Shown here: piece after piece, positions 35,598 through 44,636 of the stretch
How the letters are laid out: every line of letters starts with the position of its first letter
Position numbering within the stretch: position 1 is the stretch's first letter
NCBI RefSeq assembly: GCF_015831355.1
Contig: NZ_JADWYR010000001.1
Coordinates: 2,728,001 to 2,792,000 of the forward strand
DNA length: 64,000 nucleotides
Direction of reading: 5' to 3'
Source of the DNA: Panacibacter microcysteis
GTDB taxonomy: Bacteria > Bacteroidota > Bacteroidia > Chitinophagales > Chitinophagaceae
Made by a program: the position numbers and the translations under genes
The notes under the pieces: generated by a model
The model's database searches: none
What the model saw: the letters and a program-made list of their open reading frames with translations, nothing else
Told to the model about the DNA's origin: nothing

Positions 35598-35675
35598 ATG
35601 TAGCCGGCTGTGTTGCTGCTATGGAGCTTTGGTTGTGTCACTCACTTGTACTGCTATAACATTATTCAGCATCGA
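35598..35675 (-). repeat. Dispersed intergenic repeat, copy 13 (GTGACAC type)
   Basis: GTAGCCGGCTGTGTTGCTGC, then GGTTGTGTCACTCACTTGTAC. It lies in the divergent gap between the DUF4268 gene and the TonB-dependent receptor. Confidence 0.75.
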
Positions 35676-35818
35676 TACACTGCCTGCGAAATCCTTCATG
35701 CCACAACCACAATAGCAGCGCATAAAAATGCTTTTCTCATCCCATGAAAATGATATTACAAAAAACCAGGTAACATTATCTTAACGCTGGGGTAATAAAC
35801 ACTTAACATGCTTTTGAT

Positions 35819-35847
35819 TTTGTGCGCAGGCACCAACAATACTTTTG
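35819..35847 (+). promoter_or_regulatory. Promoter of the TonB-dependent receptor gene
   Basis: TTTG at 35819-35822 and TACTTTTG at 35840-35847 match the Bacteroidota -33 and -7 elements with a 17-base spacer; an alternative TTTG six bases earlier gives 23. The -7 element lies 16 bases before the start codon. Confidence 0.5.
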
Positions 35848-35863
35848 CGCAAAATAACTGCTG

Positions 35864-38734
35864 ATGATCTCTAAAACGCTGTGTTTCTTTATTGTATGCC
35901 TGTTAGCTGCAGGATATGTAAATGCGCAAAACGTATCGCTGGTTGTAAAAATAACCGACGAGCAACACCTTAATCTTCCCGGTGCCACAGTAACGCTGAA
36001 TAATAACAGGTATGTCGCTATTTCCGATAAAACGGGTGCAGCCACTTTTACTGCCATACCGCAGGGTTCTTACCAGCTGGTGATAAAATATATTGGCTAC
36101 AGTGATTACACAAATACCGTGGTGGCCGATAAACGAATCAATGAAGTAGAAGTTACCTTAACAGCGGGTGTACAGGAATTGAAAGGCGTTGTTGTACTTG
36201 GCGACCGGCTTAAAGGACAGGCGAAAGCGTTAAACCAGCAGAAGAACAGTGGTAACATCACGAATATTATCAGTGCAGACCAGGTAGGGCGTTTTCCGGA
36301 TGCAAATATTGGCGATGCTATAAAACGTGTGCCCGGTATAACCATGCAGAACGACCAGGGCGAAGCCAGGAATATTGTTGTAAGAGGTATGGGCCCTGAA
36401 TTCAATTCCGTGTCTTTAAACGGCGAGCGTATTCCTTCTGCAGAAGGCGATAACAGGCGCATACAAATGGACCTGATACCAGCCGATATGATACAGACAA
36501 TTGAAGTAAACAAAACACTTACTGCTGATATGGATGCCGATGCCATCGGCGGTTCTGTAAATCTTGTTACCCGTGCAGCGCCCAATGGCCTGCGTATATC
36601 CGGTACATTGGCTGGTGGTTATAATCCTGTAAGAAAAACATTCATTGGTACCGGAAGTTTCATTCTTGGCAACAGGTTTTTCAGTAATAAATTAGGTGCA
36701 GTACTTAGCGGCTCGTACAATAACAATAAGTATGGATCTGACAATATAGAAGCCACATGGGCCAAAGATGCAAATGGTAAAGTGTTTGTTGACGATAACG
36801 ATATAAGGGTGTACGACGAGTGGCGTATCCGCAGAAGCCTTTCTCTTTCGCTCGACTGGAAACTAAACCCGGTGAACACCATCTACCTTACCGGCATGTA
36901 TAACTGGAGAGACGACAGGGAAAACCGTTTCCGCCTGCGCCATCGCTACAGGGGCGATGAAGAAGATTATGCAGATGATCTTATCTATGACAACAATGGA
37001 AATATCACCGGTTACAATAATGGCGAGGTATTGCGCCAGACAAAAGGAGGTATCGATAACGATCGTGTACAGGAACGCAGGCTTGAAGACCAGCGTGTGC
37101 GTTCACTTTCATTGGCCGGCGATCATTTGCTTGGAACGCTTAAGCTTGACTGGTCTGTGCAATATGCCAAAGCTTCTGAGAAAAGACCAAATGAAAGGTA
37201 TATATCTATGGGTTTGAGAGATATTACTATTTCGCAGGATATTTCAGACGAGACAAGACCATTGATGACGGATGCGACCCCGCTGAGTGATTATACAAGA
37301 TTAAACGAACTGACAGAGCAATTCCAGGACCAGTACGAAGAAGACATCAATGCAAAACTTGGTTTCAGTATTCCGTTATCTGTCGTAAAAAATCAAAAAG
37401 GTAATTTGTTGTTTGGCGGGCGTTTACGACATAAAATAAAACAGCGCAACAACAATTTCTTTTCATACGAGCCGATTGGTGACAATGAAGGTAATTATGC
37501 CAACATTTCCCTATTCCCATTAACAGATAAAACCAACAGCAACTTTTATCCGGGTAATAAGTATGTTGCCGGCTCATTTATAACACCCGGCTATTTAGGC
37601 AAAGTAGATCTTGCCAACAGCAATCTTTATGAGCAGAGCGATGAGCCGGGCGAATATCTTGCCCAAAACTTTACAGCGAAGGAAGTGATAACAGCCGGTT
37701 ATGCAGAGCTAAGACAATATTTCACCAAGCAGTTTTCTGCGAATATTGGTATACGCGTTGAAAACACTGCCATCAATTACACAGGTAATATTGTAGAAGA
37801 TGAGGAAGACCTGAAGGGACAGTCATCGTTAAAGAACAGCTATGTAAATGTACTGCCTGATGTAAACCTTCGTTACCAGGTTTCGAATAACTTTATTTTA
37901 AAAGCTGCATGGACAAACGGCATTGCCCGCCCGAGGTATTATGATCTTGTTCCTTACTTTAACATTAATCCAAATGATCTTGAGCTAAGTGTTGGTAACC
38001 CGGAACTGGAGCCGGTGAAGTCAATGAACTTCGACCTGATGGCAGAAAACTATTTTAAATCTGTAGGCCTTGTATCAGGCGGGGTGTTTTATAAAAAGCT
38101 CAACAACTTTTTTTATACTTACATTGATAACAATTTTACCCGCAGCGACTTTGCCCGGGCCTTTCCTACGGTTGATAACCCGATAGAAGAAGGAGACAAC
38201 TGGGATTTCTCTCAAAGAAGAAACGGCGATGGTGCAACTATATGGGGCGCAGAAGTTGCCTTTCAGCGCCAGCTTGATTTTCTCGGTGGTTTCTGGAAAG
38301 GATTTGGCGTATATGTAAATTATACGTACACCCATTCCAAGGCTGATGGTATTTATAACGGAGGAGAACTTGTACGCAGCGATGTAAAACTTCCGGGAGC
38401 GGCGCCGCACATGTTTAATGCATCGCTTTCTTATGAAAATAAGAAGGTAGTGGTACGCCTGTCAGGAAACTTTACTTCTGCGTATGTAGATGATGGTGAT
38501 GACGCAGGATATAATGAAGATGCATTCTTTGACCGCTACTACGATAAACAATTTTTTCTCGATGCAAATGCGTCTTATGCTTTTACACCCAAATTGCGTG
38601 TATTTGCTGAAGCAAATAATTTAACCAACCAGCCTTTGCGGTATTACCAGGGTGTAAAAGACAGAACCGCACAACTGGAGTTTTATGGTCCGCGTTTTAA
38701 CCTTGGTGTAAAATTCGATCTCACCAAAAAATAA
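35864..38734 (+). CDS. TonB-dependent receptor
   Basis: A 956-residue outer-membrane active transporter. It has a signal peptide (cleavage near VNAQN), a carboxypeptidase-regulatory-like domain at about 24-105, and a plug at about 125-235 with GRFPDANIGDAIKRVPGI and GPEFNSVSLNGERIPS. A 22-strand barrel follows, ending in FNLGVKFDLTKK with the C-terminal aromatic-rich strand. The FPDxNxxxAxxRVPG signature belongs to the TonB-Xanth-Caul group, often linked to uptake of sugars or phosphorylated compounds. No SusD gene accompanies it. A beta-propeller phytase follows, so inositol phosphates or other phosphate esters are likely cargo (inference). Confidence 0.93.
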   Translation: MISKTLCFFIVCLLAAGYVNAQNVSLVVKITDEQHLNLPGATVTLNNNRYVAISDKTGAATFTAIPQGSYQLVIKYIGYSDYTNTVVADKRINEVEVTLTAGVQELKGVVVLGDRLKGQAKALNQQKNSGNITNIISADQVGRFPDANIGDAIKRVPGITMQNDQGEARNIVVRGMGPEFNSVSLNGERIPSAEGDNRRIQMDLIPADMIQTIEVNKTLTADMDADAIGGSVNLVTRAAPNGLRISGTLAGGYNPVRKTFIGTGSFILGNRFFSNKLGAVLSGSYNNNKYGSDNIEATWAKDANGKVFVDDNDIRVYDEWRIRRSLSLSLDWKLNPVNTIYLTGMYNWRDDRENRFRLRHRYRGDEEDYADDLIYDNNGNITGYNNGEVLRQTKGGIDNDRVQERRLEDQRVRSLSLAGDHLLGTLKLDWSVQYAKASEKRPNERYISMGLRDITISQDISDETRPLMTDATPLSDYTRLNELTEQFQDQYEEDINAKLGFSIPLSVVKNQKGNLLFGGRLRHKIKQRNNNFFSYEPIGDNEGNYANISLFPLTDKTNSNFYPGNKYVAGSFITPGYLGKVDLANSNLYEQSDEPGEYLAQNFTAKEVITAGYAELRQYFTKQFSANIGIRVENTAINYTGNIVEDEEDLKGQSSLKNSYVNVLPDVNLRYQVSNNFILKAAWTNGIARPRYYDLVPYFNINPNDLELSVGNPELEPVKSMNFDLMAENYFKSVGLVSGGVFYKKLNNFFYTYIDNNFTRSDFARAFPTVDNPIEEGDNWDFSQRRNGDGATIWGAEVAFQRQLDFLGGFWKGFGVYVNYTYTHSKADGIYNGGELVRSDVKLPGAAPHMFNASLSYENKKVVVRLSGNFTSAYVDDGDDAGYNEDAFFDRYYDKQFFLDANASYAFTPKLRVFAEANNLTNQPLRYYQGVKDRTAQLEFYGPRFNLGVKFDLTKK

Positions 38735-38776
38735 TTGTTGTTGGCGGCTTGTATGCTTTGCATGAAACTGTGATCG

Positions 38777-38860
38777 GATCGCTTCAGCCGCCATAAAAAG
38801 GGAACCCTGAAACGAGCGTGGCAACAGGCGATGCCACAAGGTTCAAATGCCGGTTACAGC
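38777..38860 (+). repeat. Dispersed intergenic repeat, copy 14 (atypical core)
   Basis: GCCGCCATAAAAAGGGAACC, then GCGTGGCAACAGGCGATGCCAC, then GGTTCAAATGCCGGTTACAG. GTGGC/GCCAC and GAACC/GGTTC make nested stems. The core has lost the GCGACGC palindrome but keeps the hairpin. It lies between the receptor and the phytase gene. Confidence 0.7.
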
Positions 38861-38895
38861 ACAAAAAAAATCCTGCACTATAACGGGTATAGAAT

Positions 38896-39951
38896 ATGAA
38901 AAGAACGTTTGAATGTATCTTGTTTGTTTACTTTTTATGTTGTGCGTGTACCAATATAAAAAAGCAAACGGCAGGCGTTAATGAACAGGTACTGAAGCCT
39001 GCAGTAGTTACTGATACCGTGATAGAAGATAGTGATGATCCTGCTATATGGATCAACAAACAGGATGTAAGCAAAAGTTTTATACTTGGTACAGACAAGA
39101 GTAACGACAATGGTGGTGTATATGTTTTTGACCTTGCAGGTAAAATTAATGAAAGCCTTACGGTGAAAGGACTTAAGCGTATAAACAATGTAGATGTAGC
39201 ATACGGTTTGCAACTGGGGGGCAGTAAAACAGATATTGCTGTTGCTACAGAAAGAGGCACTAACCGCATACGTGTTTTCAGCCTGCCAGGTATGAAGCTG
39301 GTTGATGGTGGCGGTATAGAAGTATTTAAAGATGAACAGGAACGCGGCCCTATGGGTATAGCATTGTATACACGGCCTGCAGACGGAAGTATTTATGCCA
39401 TCGTGAGTCGGAAATCCGGCCCGTTGCAGGGCTACCTTCAACAATATCTTTTGCATGATGATGGCACCGGCAAGGTAACAGGCGACCTTGTAAGAAGCTT
39501 TGGAACTTACTCTGGTAAAAAAGAAATAGAATCTGTTGCAGTAGATAATGAACTTGGATTTGTGTACTACTCAGATGAGCAAACAGGCATCAGGAAATAT
39601 TTTGCAGATCCTGCAAAAGGTAATGATGAAATAGCAATGTTTGGCAGCGGGCAATTCAAAGAAGACAATGAAGGTATTTCGATCTATCAGCTTACCGATA
39701 CTACCGGTTATATTCTTGTATCTGACCAATCCGCGAACCGATTTAATATTTATCCCCGTGAAGGCAACCGCCACCAACTGCTGGCCTCGGTGGCTGTAAG
39801 CACCAACCAGAGTGATGGTAGTGATGTAACGTATGTAAGCCTGCCGGGCTTTGAAGGTGGAATGTTTGTGGCGATGAGCACAGATAAAACATTCCAGTAT
39901 TACCGCTGGACAGATATTGCTTTGAAGGCGGGATTAAAAGTCCGTAAATAA
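38896..39951 (+). CDS. Beta-propeller phytase, lipoprotein
   Basis: A 351-residue phytase of the six-bladed beta-propeller class, which removes phosphate from phytate with calcium. The N-terminus is a lipoprotein signal with a CCAC cysteine cluster near residue 16-19, so it is membrane-anchored. DSDDPAIWIN near 45-54 is the family's calcium/phosphate motif. Further blades show GTDKSNDNGGVYVFDL, RERGTNRIRV-like ATERGTNRIRVFSL and YYSDEQTGIRKY. It follows a TonB-dependent receptor, a pairing reported in other Gram-negative bacteria, so phytate would be cut at the surface or in the periplasm and products taken up. Confidence 0.92.
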   Translation: MKRTFECILFVYFLCCACTNIKKQTAGVNEQVLKPAVVTDTVIEDSDDPAIWINKQDVSKSFILGTDKSNDNGGVYVFDLAGKINESLTVKGLKRINNVDVAYGLQLGGSKTDIAVATERGTNRIRVFSLPGMKLVDGGGIEVFKDEQERGPMGIALYTRPADGSIYAIVSRKSGPLQGYLQQYLLHDDGTGKVTGDLVRSFGTYSGKKEIESVAVDNELGFVYYSDEQTGIRKYFADPAKGNDEIAMFGSGQFKEDNEGISIYQLTDTTGYILVSDQSANRFNIYPREGNRHQLLASVAVSTNQSDGSDVTYVSLPGFEGGMFVAMSTDKTFQYYRWTDIALKAGLKVRK

Positions 39952-40003
39952 GGTTGTTGTATAGTATGAAAGATTATCTTGCCGGTAATTTTAACCTTTA
40001 CAC

Positions 40004-40684
40004 ATGACCAACGCTCTTAAAAAACTCAGCAGGTTTTTATGCCTGTTTTACTTTTCTTTTTCTGCTTACACCTTACATGCCCAGTCGCTGCCCGTTTACA
40101 TTAAGCAGATCAGCAAAAAATTTAATGCAGAGGAAGCCACTATTCGTATAAACAATAAGCTGGCAGATTACAGTGCACTTTCAGGCATAGCAGATACATT
40201 GCTGCTAAAGGTTGAACTGTATCAGAAAAAAGAAGCTATTGCCTTATATGGCAAAGAGGAAGGCCGCAATGGTGTGCTGCTTGTAACACTACGCAAGCAT
40301 GCCGATGAAAGGCGCGGCACCCCGCAATACATTTACCATAAAAACGGAGACTCTACTTATTGTGAGCAACAAACCCCCGCCACACTGGATCATGATACAA
40401 CCGGCAAAAGCTGGTTAAACTTCCTGGTTAAGAATCTTAATGCAGCTGCGCCGGTTGATGCAGGTAGTCCACCCGGTTTGTACATCGTTTATATAACATT
40501 TACTGTTGATGCAGAAGGAAATGTTACAGATTTGCAGATACCGGAAGATCCCGGTTACGGCACATCTAAAGAAGTCAGGCGTTTAATGAAAACATCTCCC
40601 AAATGGCAACCTGGCACATGTAATGGAAATATTATTCTTTACCGTGCCATTCAAAGGGTAACGTTTATGGTTAATGAAGGATAA
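40004..40684 (+). CDS. Secreted TonB C-terminal-domain-like protein
   Basis: A 226-residue exported protein: signal peptide ending in TLHAQ, a middle with no clear family, and a C-terminal ~85-residue TonB-C-like domain (GLYIVYITFTVDAEGNVTDL ... KTSPKWQPG ... RAIQRVTFMV). True TonB is anchored by an N-terminal helix; here a cleaved signal peptide is more likely, so it would be a soluble periplasmic relative. It follows the phytase gene by 52 bases in the same direction. A role in energising the nearby receptor is only a guess. Confidence 0.72.
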   Translation: MTNALKKLSRFLCLFYFSFSAYTLHAQSLPVYIKQISKKFNAEEATIRINNKLADYSALSGIADTLLLKVELYQKKEAIALYGKEEGRNGVLLVTLRKHADERRGTPQYIYHKNGDSTYCEQQTPATLDHDTTGKSWLNFLVKNLNAAAPVDAGSPPGLYIVYITFTVDAEGNVTDLQIPEDPGYGTSKEVRRLMKTSPKWQPGTCNGNIILYRAIQRVTFMVNEG

Positions 40685-40696
40685 GTTGTTTGCTGA

Positions 40697-41047
40697 CTAA
40701 TTGTGCGCAAAGCGGTCAATTGTTGCAAGTACTTCATCAATATCAAGCGGCTTGGGCAAAAAGCCGTTAGCGTTACAAACGCTGATAAACGCACCCACTT
40801 CTTTATTGGCAGAAATAATAATAGCCGGTGTTTCAGGCTGCAGTTCTTTTATTTGTTTGCAAATATCTATGCCGTTTTTTCCTTTCAGGTTTACGTCGAT
40901 CAGGTAAAGCATAGGTGGTGGTGCTTCCAGGTCAAGACCATCTCCGTTATAATCAGCATTTACCTGGTAACCATGTTTGCTGATGTATTGTTTCAATACC
41001 ATCAATGTTGTCGTATCATCTTCAATAATGTGTACCAGTTTATTCAT
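40697..41047 (-). CDS. Single-domain response regulator
   Basis: A 116-residue receiver domain without output domain. The acidic pair is D10/D11 in HIIEDDTTT, the phospho-acceptor is Asp51 in LYLIDVNLKGKNG, and the lysine is in ISANKEVG. It probably passes signals by protein contacts, as CheY-like proteins do. Convergent with the TonB-C-like gene, 12 bases apart. An upstream palindrome lies 26 bases before its start. Confidence 0.88.
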   Translation of the reverse strand: MNKLVHIIEDDTTTLMVLKQYISKHGYQVNADYNGDGLDLEAPPPMLYLIDVNLKGKNGIDICKQIKELQPETPAIIISANKEVGAFISVCNANGFLPKPLDIDEVLATIDRFAHN

Positions 41048-41072
41048 CGGTTTGGCTTTTGATAAGTACGCT

Positions 41073-41086
41073 GCAACGTGCGTTGC
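41073..41086. promoter_or_regulatory. Palindrome upstream of the response regulator
   Basis: GCAACGTGCGTTGC has perfect 6-base arms around TG, 26 bases before the response regulator start. It may be an operator. Confidence 0.3.
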
Positions 41087-41177
41087 CTGTACAATAAGAG
41101 GGTAAACTTAATTGCTTTTTATATGCCATCGTTAAAGTGAAACATATAAATGATCGGTGAATATGATACGCAGCAAA

Positions 41178-41200
41178 GAGCCCGGCAATTGCCAGGCTCT
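41178..41200 (-). terminator. Hairpin after the 73-aa gene
   Basis: AGAGCCCGGCAATTGCCAGGCTCT folds with one mismatch pair and lies 51 bases beyond the stop of the minus-strand gene ending at 41251. The T tract is weak. Confidence 0.45.
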
Positions 41201-41250
41201 AAGTTTGGTATACCTGTTACCGTTACCTTCTTGCACAGTCGCAGATGACT

Positions 41251-41472
41251 TTAACGTTGCTTCTCGCGGGCTGCTTCATCGTTATCAGTTTTATTGGAAT
41301 CATCCGGAAACTGCGATAACGGAGCCTCCTTTGTTACTTCGTCTTTAAGCGTTTCTGCGATATCTGTTGTAATAAGATTTTCTTTATTGTCATTATCCGG
41401 TGTTACTGCATTAATGTCTATTACTTCTTTTGTATGCCTTACCTTACCGGAGTTATCAGATGAATCTTTCAT
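41251..41472 (-). CDS. Hypothetical acidic protein, 73 aa
   Basis: A short, very polar protein rich in Asp, Lys and Thr (KDSSDNSGKVRHTKEVIDIN) with no signal peptide or membrane segment, probably largely disordered. No family recognised. Its composition is compatible with a real stress-related small protein, but a chance frame is not excluded. Confidence 0.45.
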   Translation of the reverse strand: MKDSSDNSGKVRHTKEVIDINAVTPDNDNKENLITTDIAETLKDEVTKEAPLSQFPDDSNKTDNDEAAREKQR

Positions 41473-41750
41473 ATGGCTTGTTTATTATATAAATATTACA
41501 AATTATACGCCATACAATTGCTCGGAGATAAAGAATGCATGATAAAGACAAGTACGATCAGGTTAGATATTGAATATAAAAAGATATACATAATTTAATA
41601 CATACGGTTGTAACTTTTAAGGATTTGTGTAGATTAATTGCAACAATGCAAGTAACATATTTCACATAACTGGTGTGGTCGTGTAGAAGGAGATGGTGTT
41701 TGTCATATACGCCGGGTTTGTTAACTGCCCGTTTCGGTTGAAGGCGATTT

Positions 41751-41845
41751 GTATGTACCCGGCAGCAGTAATAAAATTCAGCTTCTGTTGCGTCGCACAC
41801 TTCAGGGTTCCACTTTCATGGCAACAGGGCGCCGCACTAAGCAAC
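41751..41845 (-). repeat. Dispersed intergenic repeat, copy 15 (GCGACGC type)
   Basis: TGTACCCGGCAGCAGTAATA, then CTGTTGCGTCGCACACTTCA, then GGCAACAGGGCGCCGCAC. It lies in the 432-base gap 41473-41904; the remainder of the gap is AT-rich and shows nothing I can name. Confidence 0.8.
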
Positions 41846-41904
41846 TGTACATGTATAAAGCGGCAAGATGTAGGCATGTGCGGCATTAGCCCGGAAATGA
41901 CGCT

Positions 41905-42135
41905 CTAATGTGTCTTCATCATCCACCAGCCTTTATCAAATAGTTCGTCTGCTGCTATAGTAAGCCCCTCGTCCGGGCTTGTACTGTTTTGAGGTACCAG
42001 GGTAATGTAATTTTCATTTTTACCACTCACTTTATATATTGGCGTATTACCGGATACAGGATGCCCGTTGGCAATCAGGGTACCTGTTTCTACTGTATCT
42101 ATTTCAGATAAGGTTGTTATTTGTTCCCACATAAA
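41905..42135 (-). CDS. Hypothetical protein, 76 aa
   Basis: A small soluble protein starting MWEQITTLSEIDTVETG, with strand-like segments (GTLIANGHPVSGNTPIYKV, YITLVPQNS) and a helical end with a WWMM cluster. An in-frame ATG seven codons earlier is also possible. No family recognised. Confidence 0.5.
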   Translation of the reverse strand, partial: FMWEQITTLSEIDTVETGTLIANGHPVSGNTPIYKVSGKNENYITLVPQNSTSPDEGLTIAADELFDKGWWMMKTH

Positions 42136-42238
42136 ATGTTTCAGCTCAAATATCATTCCCCTGTACGGCTATGCGTAGCAGGAAATAAATGTTTGGGGTC
42201 CCTTTTAAAACCAGTATTCATCCTCTCAATATTGTATA

Positions 42239-42691
42239 CTACGAAATATCTTCCGGGGAGATATTCAATGTTGCGGCAATTTTTTCCTTTGATGGTTTAA
42301 GCAGGAAGAACAGGAATATTCCGCCGGCAACGAATGCCATCATTTCAATCACCTGCGTGAGCATAAAAGCAATTATGGCAAAGAGTACCGGCCCTTCTAA
42401 TAAAGCACAACGGATAATAAAAGCAGTTCTGTAAACAGTCAGCCGCGTCTGTACATCTGGAACTGATTGAGCGTTCCTGGTTTTGGAATTAAACAGCATG
42501 TTTCCCCCTAATCTGCCTGCTATGATCAAAGCAGGTACTGCGATAAAAAAGATATTGCCAAAAGCGGTAAAATTGCCTGCACCGTAACCTGACAACACCA
42601 GGAAGCCAGCCATTGCTGCAAAAATAACCTGGCCTGCAAGAAAAGCGGTGAATAGTGTGTTCAGCGTTTTAAAATAGTTTGTTGGTTGCAT
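42239..42691 (-). CDS. Four-helix membrane protein, hypothetical
   Basis: A 150-residue membrane protein with four hydrophobic segments (about residues 12-34, 42-58, 92-112, 114-132) and a polar C-terminus ending near NISPEDIS. The layout is common in uncharacterised Bacteroidota proteins. Function unknown. It has the same orientation as the small gene downstream, with an 83-103 base gap. Confidence 0.7.
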   Translation of the reverse strand: MQPTNYFKTLNTLFTAFLAGQVIFAAMAGFLVLSGYGAGNFTAFGNIFFIAVPALIIAGRLGGNMLFNSKTRNAQSVPDVQTRLTVYRTAFIIRCALLEGPVLFAIIAFMLTQVIEMMAFVAGGIFLFFLLKPSKEKIAATLNISPEDIS

Positions 42692-42961
42692 TATTTAACT
42701 ACAAATATTAGAGATTGATTTGGCCCGTAAAGCACCATCCTTCAGCGGTGCATCCATTGAACCTAACCGGGGATTTTCTTATGGGCATTAACCAGGATCA
42801 ATGTTAACGAAAGTACAATAAAAATCAGCTAAGCTTCAAATGACATAAAAATGTCGTTTAATTGATAATCGTAAAAGCATCGTTAAAGCGTTTTTTGGAG
42901 GTGATTATTGGTTAAACCTGCACGTATTTTGTACGTCTTAGTTGTATAAAAACCGAATATT

Positions 42962-43150
42962 ATGACAAGCGAAATACAACAATCTTTACGCATGCAATTA
43001 AAAGAAGCAACAAAGGATTTGACTTTCAGAAAAGCATTTAATAAAATGAATCTTCATGAATTGAAAAGGCTGAAATCAAGAAAAAACCTTTTAATGTTTT
43101 CTATGGTTTATGGTGCTACAATCATCGTCTTAGCCGCGTTAATTTTCTAA
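42962..43150 (+). CDS. Small tail-anchored membrane protein, 62 aa
   Basis: A basic 40-residue amphipathic N-terminus (LRMQLKEATKDLTFRKAF ... LKRLKSRKNLL) is followed by one C-terminal membrane helix (MFSMVYGATIIVLAALIF) that ends the protein. No family recognised. A good terminator follows 58 bases downstream, which supports expression. Confidence 0.6.
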   Translation: MTSEIQQSLRMQLKEATKDLTFRKAFNKMNLHELKRLKSRKNLLMFSMVYGATIIVLAALIF

Positions 43151-43208
43151 TTGTAACAGGTAGAGGATATAATTAGATGCAAATAGCCCGGTTGCTAAAC
43201 TGGCAAAA

Positions 43209-43240
43209 TAAAAAAGACCGTTTAAAAACGGTCTTTTTTA
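43209..43240. terminator. Terminator after the 62-aa gene
   Basis: AAAAAAGACCGTTT-AA-AAACGGTCTTTTTT is a perfect stem with A and T tracts on both sides. Confidence 0.88.
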
Positions 43241-43421
43241 TTGACTACTGTAGTGTTTGGCAGGCACAAAAAAAATAATATGTTCCCCAAATTGTCTAAC
43301 AATAATTGAGAAAAATAAAATTATGCGTAAACGGTTCCTCAAACTCCGTTACAAAAGAATGTAGGCAGTTCAGGTTTTGCCGTGGCATGAATTATGAAGC
43401 ATCTAGTAAAAATTGATAACC

Positions 43422-43991
43422 ATGGAAAAAGCATCTTCAAAAACAACGACAAAAAAATCTACCCGTAGTGCCGGAGCAAAAACAAATAAAGAAATGAGCC
43501 CTGTGCTGCATGAATTTTTTGTAGACGAACTAAAAGATATTTATTGGGCAGAAAAGCATTTGACAAAAGCGCTTCCTAAAATGCAGAAAGCGGCAACATC
43601 AAAAGAACTGCAGGAAGCGTTTGCCACACACCTTGAGCAAACTAAAGTACAGATCGAAAGATTAGAACAGATTTTTGAATCATTGGGAGAAAAGGCTGTT
43701 GCAAAAAAATGCGAGGCTATGGAAGGCATTGTTAAAGAAGGAGAATCTATTATTGAAGACACAGAAAAAGGCACTGCAACAAGAGATGTAGGTCTTATCC
43801 TGGCTGCTCAAAAAGTAGAACACTACGAAATTGCAACTTACGGTGGTTTACACCAGCTTGCAGTAACAATGGGGCACGATGAAGTTGCCGGTATACTGGA
43901 GCAGACATTGAATGAAGAGAAAGAAACTGATCAGTTGCTTACAGGTATTGCGGAAGAGCATGTTAACTACGATGCCAACAGCGAAGGATAA
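43422..43991 (+). CDS. DUF892 ferritin-like protein (YciE/YciF family)
   Basis: A 189-residue protein of the DUF892 family, four-helix bundles with a ferritin-like di-metal site that are induced by osmotic and other stress in several bacteria. The first ~25 residues are a Lys/Thr/Ser-rich tail. The core begins LHEFFVDELKDIYWAEKHL, and metal-ligand regions are EHYEIATYGGLHQLA and TLNEEKETDQLLTGIAEEHVN. The ATG at 43422 is preferred over one at 43413. It is convergent with a stress-type PNPOx gene and ends at a terminator. Confidence 0.88.
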   Translation: MEKASSKTTTKKSTRSAGAKTNKEMSPVLHEFFVDELKDIYWAEKHLTKALPKMQKAATSKELQEAFATHLEQTKVQIERLEQIFESLGEKAVAKKCEAMEGIVKEGESIIEDTEKGTATRDVGLILAAQKVEHYEIATYGGLHQLAVTMGHDEVAGILEQTLNEEKETDQLLTGIAEEHVNYDANSEG

Positions 43992-44019
43992 ACCTCGCTT
44001 TGAATACCGCATTAAATTT

Positions 44020-44053
44020 AAAAGCCATTGAAAATTTTCAATGGCTTTTTTAT
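44020..44053. terminator. Terminator between convergent stress genes
   Basis: AAAAGCCATTGAAAATTTTCAATGGCTTTTTTA is a perfect inverted repeat with T tracts, between genes ending at 43991 and 44073. Confidence 0.88.
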
Positions 44054-44072
44054 ATTGATTCTGATAACCCTC

Positions 44073-44582
44073 CTAATGAACATTTATTTTTCCCTGCACA
44101 CCATCATCCATTGTTTTGCCTGTAACAACAGCAGTAGCTATTTTAACCAGTGATACAAACTTGTTGCTTTTTGTATCCCAGTAATAGGTGTCTTCTGGAA
44201 TAACCTGGATGATAGACACTTCCGGATCGTCTATGCCCTCAGTAAACCATGCCTTGGCCATTGGTGTCCATATTTCTTTTGTTTTTTCCCTGTCGCGCAT
44301 AATTACTGCACGCCCGTACACGCTTAAGAATTCGGCGCTTGTTTTATTAGAATAGAAAAGTTGCACCTCGTCATTATCCCGTATCTCTTCGTTCTTGTCG
44401 CTTGAGGCCTTGCTCAGGAACCAGAGGTTTCCTTCATCGTCTACTTCCTGTGTACTCATCGGTCGTGCAGACATCGGGCGTTTATCAAGATTTGTTACAA
44501 ACATGCATATATCTGCCGACTCTGCCAATGCCTTTAATTTTTCTATCGCTTCTTTGCTGTATAAATTTTTTTTGTCTCCCAT
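44073..44582 (-). CDS. Pyridoxamine 5'-phosphate oxidase family protein
   Basis: A 169-residue split-barrel flavin-binding protein of the general stress protein 26 type: FVTNLDKRPMSARPMSTQEVDDEGNLWFLS is the FMN region, followed by VQLFYSNKTSAEFLSVYGRAV and IIQVIPEDTYYWDT. Relatives bind FMN/FAD and are induced by stress; they are not the PdxH enzyme. It is in the same direction as the transketolase gene upstream, with a 54-base gap. Confidence 0.85.
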   Translation of the reverse strand: MGDKKNLYSKEAIEKLKALAESADICMFVTNLDKRPMSARPMSTQEVDDEGNLWFLSKASSDKNEEIRDNDEVQLFYSNKTSAEFLSVYGRAVIMRDREKTKEIWTPMAKAWFTEGIDDPEVSIIQVIPEDTYYWDTKSNKFVSLVKIATAVVTGKTMDDGVQGKINVH

Positions 44583-44636
44583 AATTCATTTTTTATGATA
44601 TGTGCAATTGATATGCCTAAAACATGAAGGCCATAA

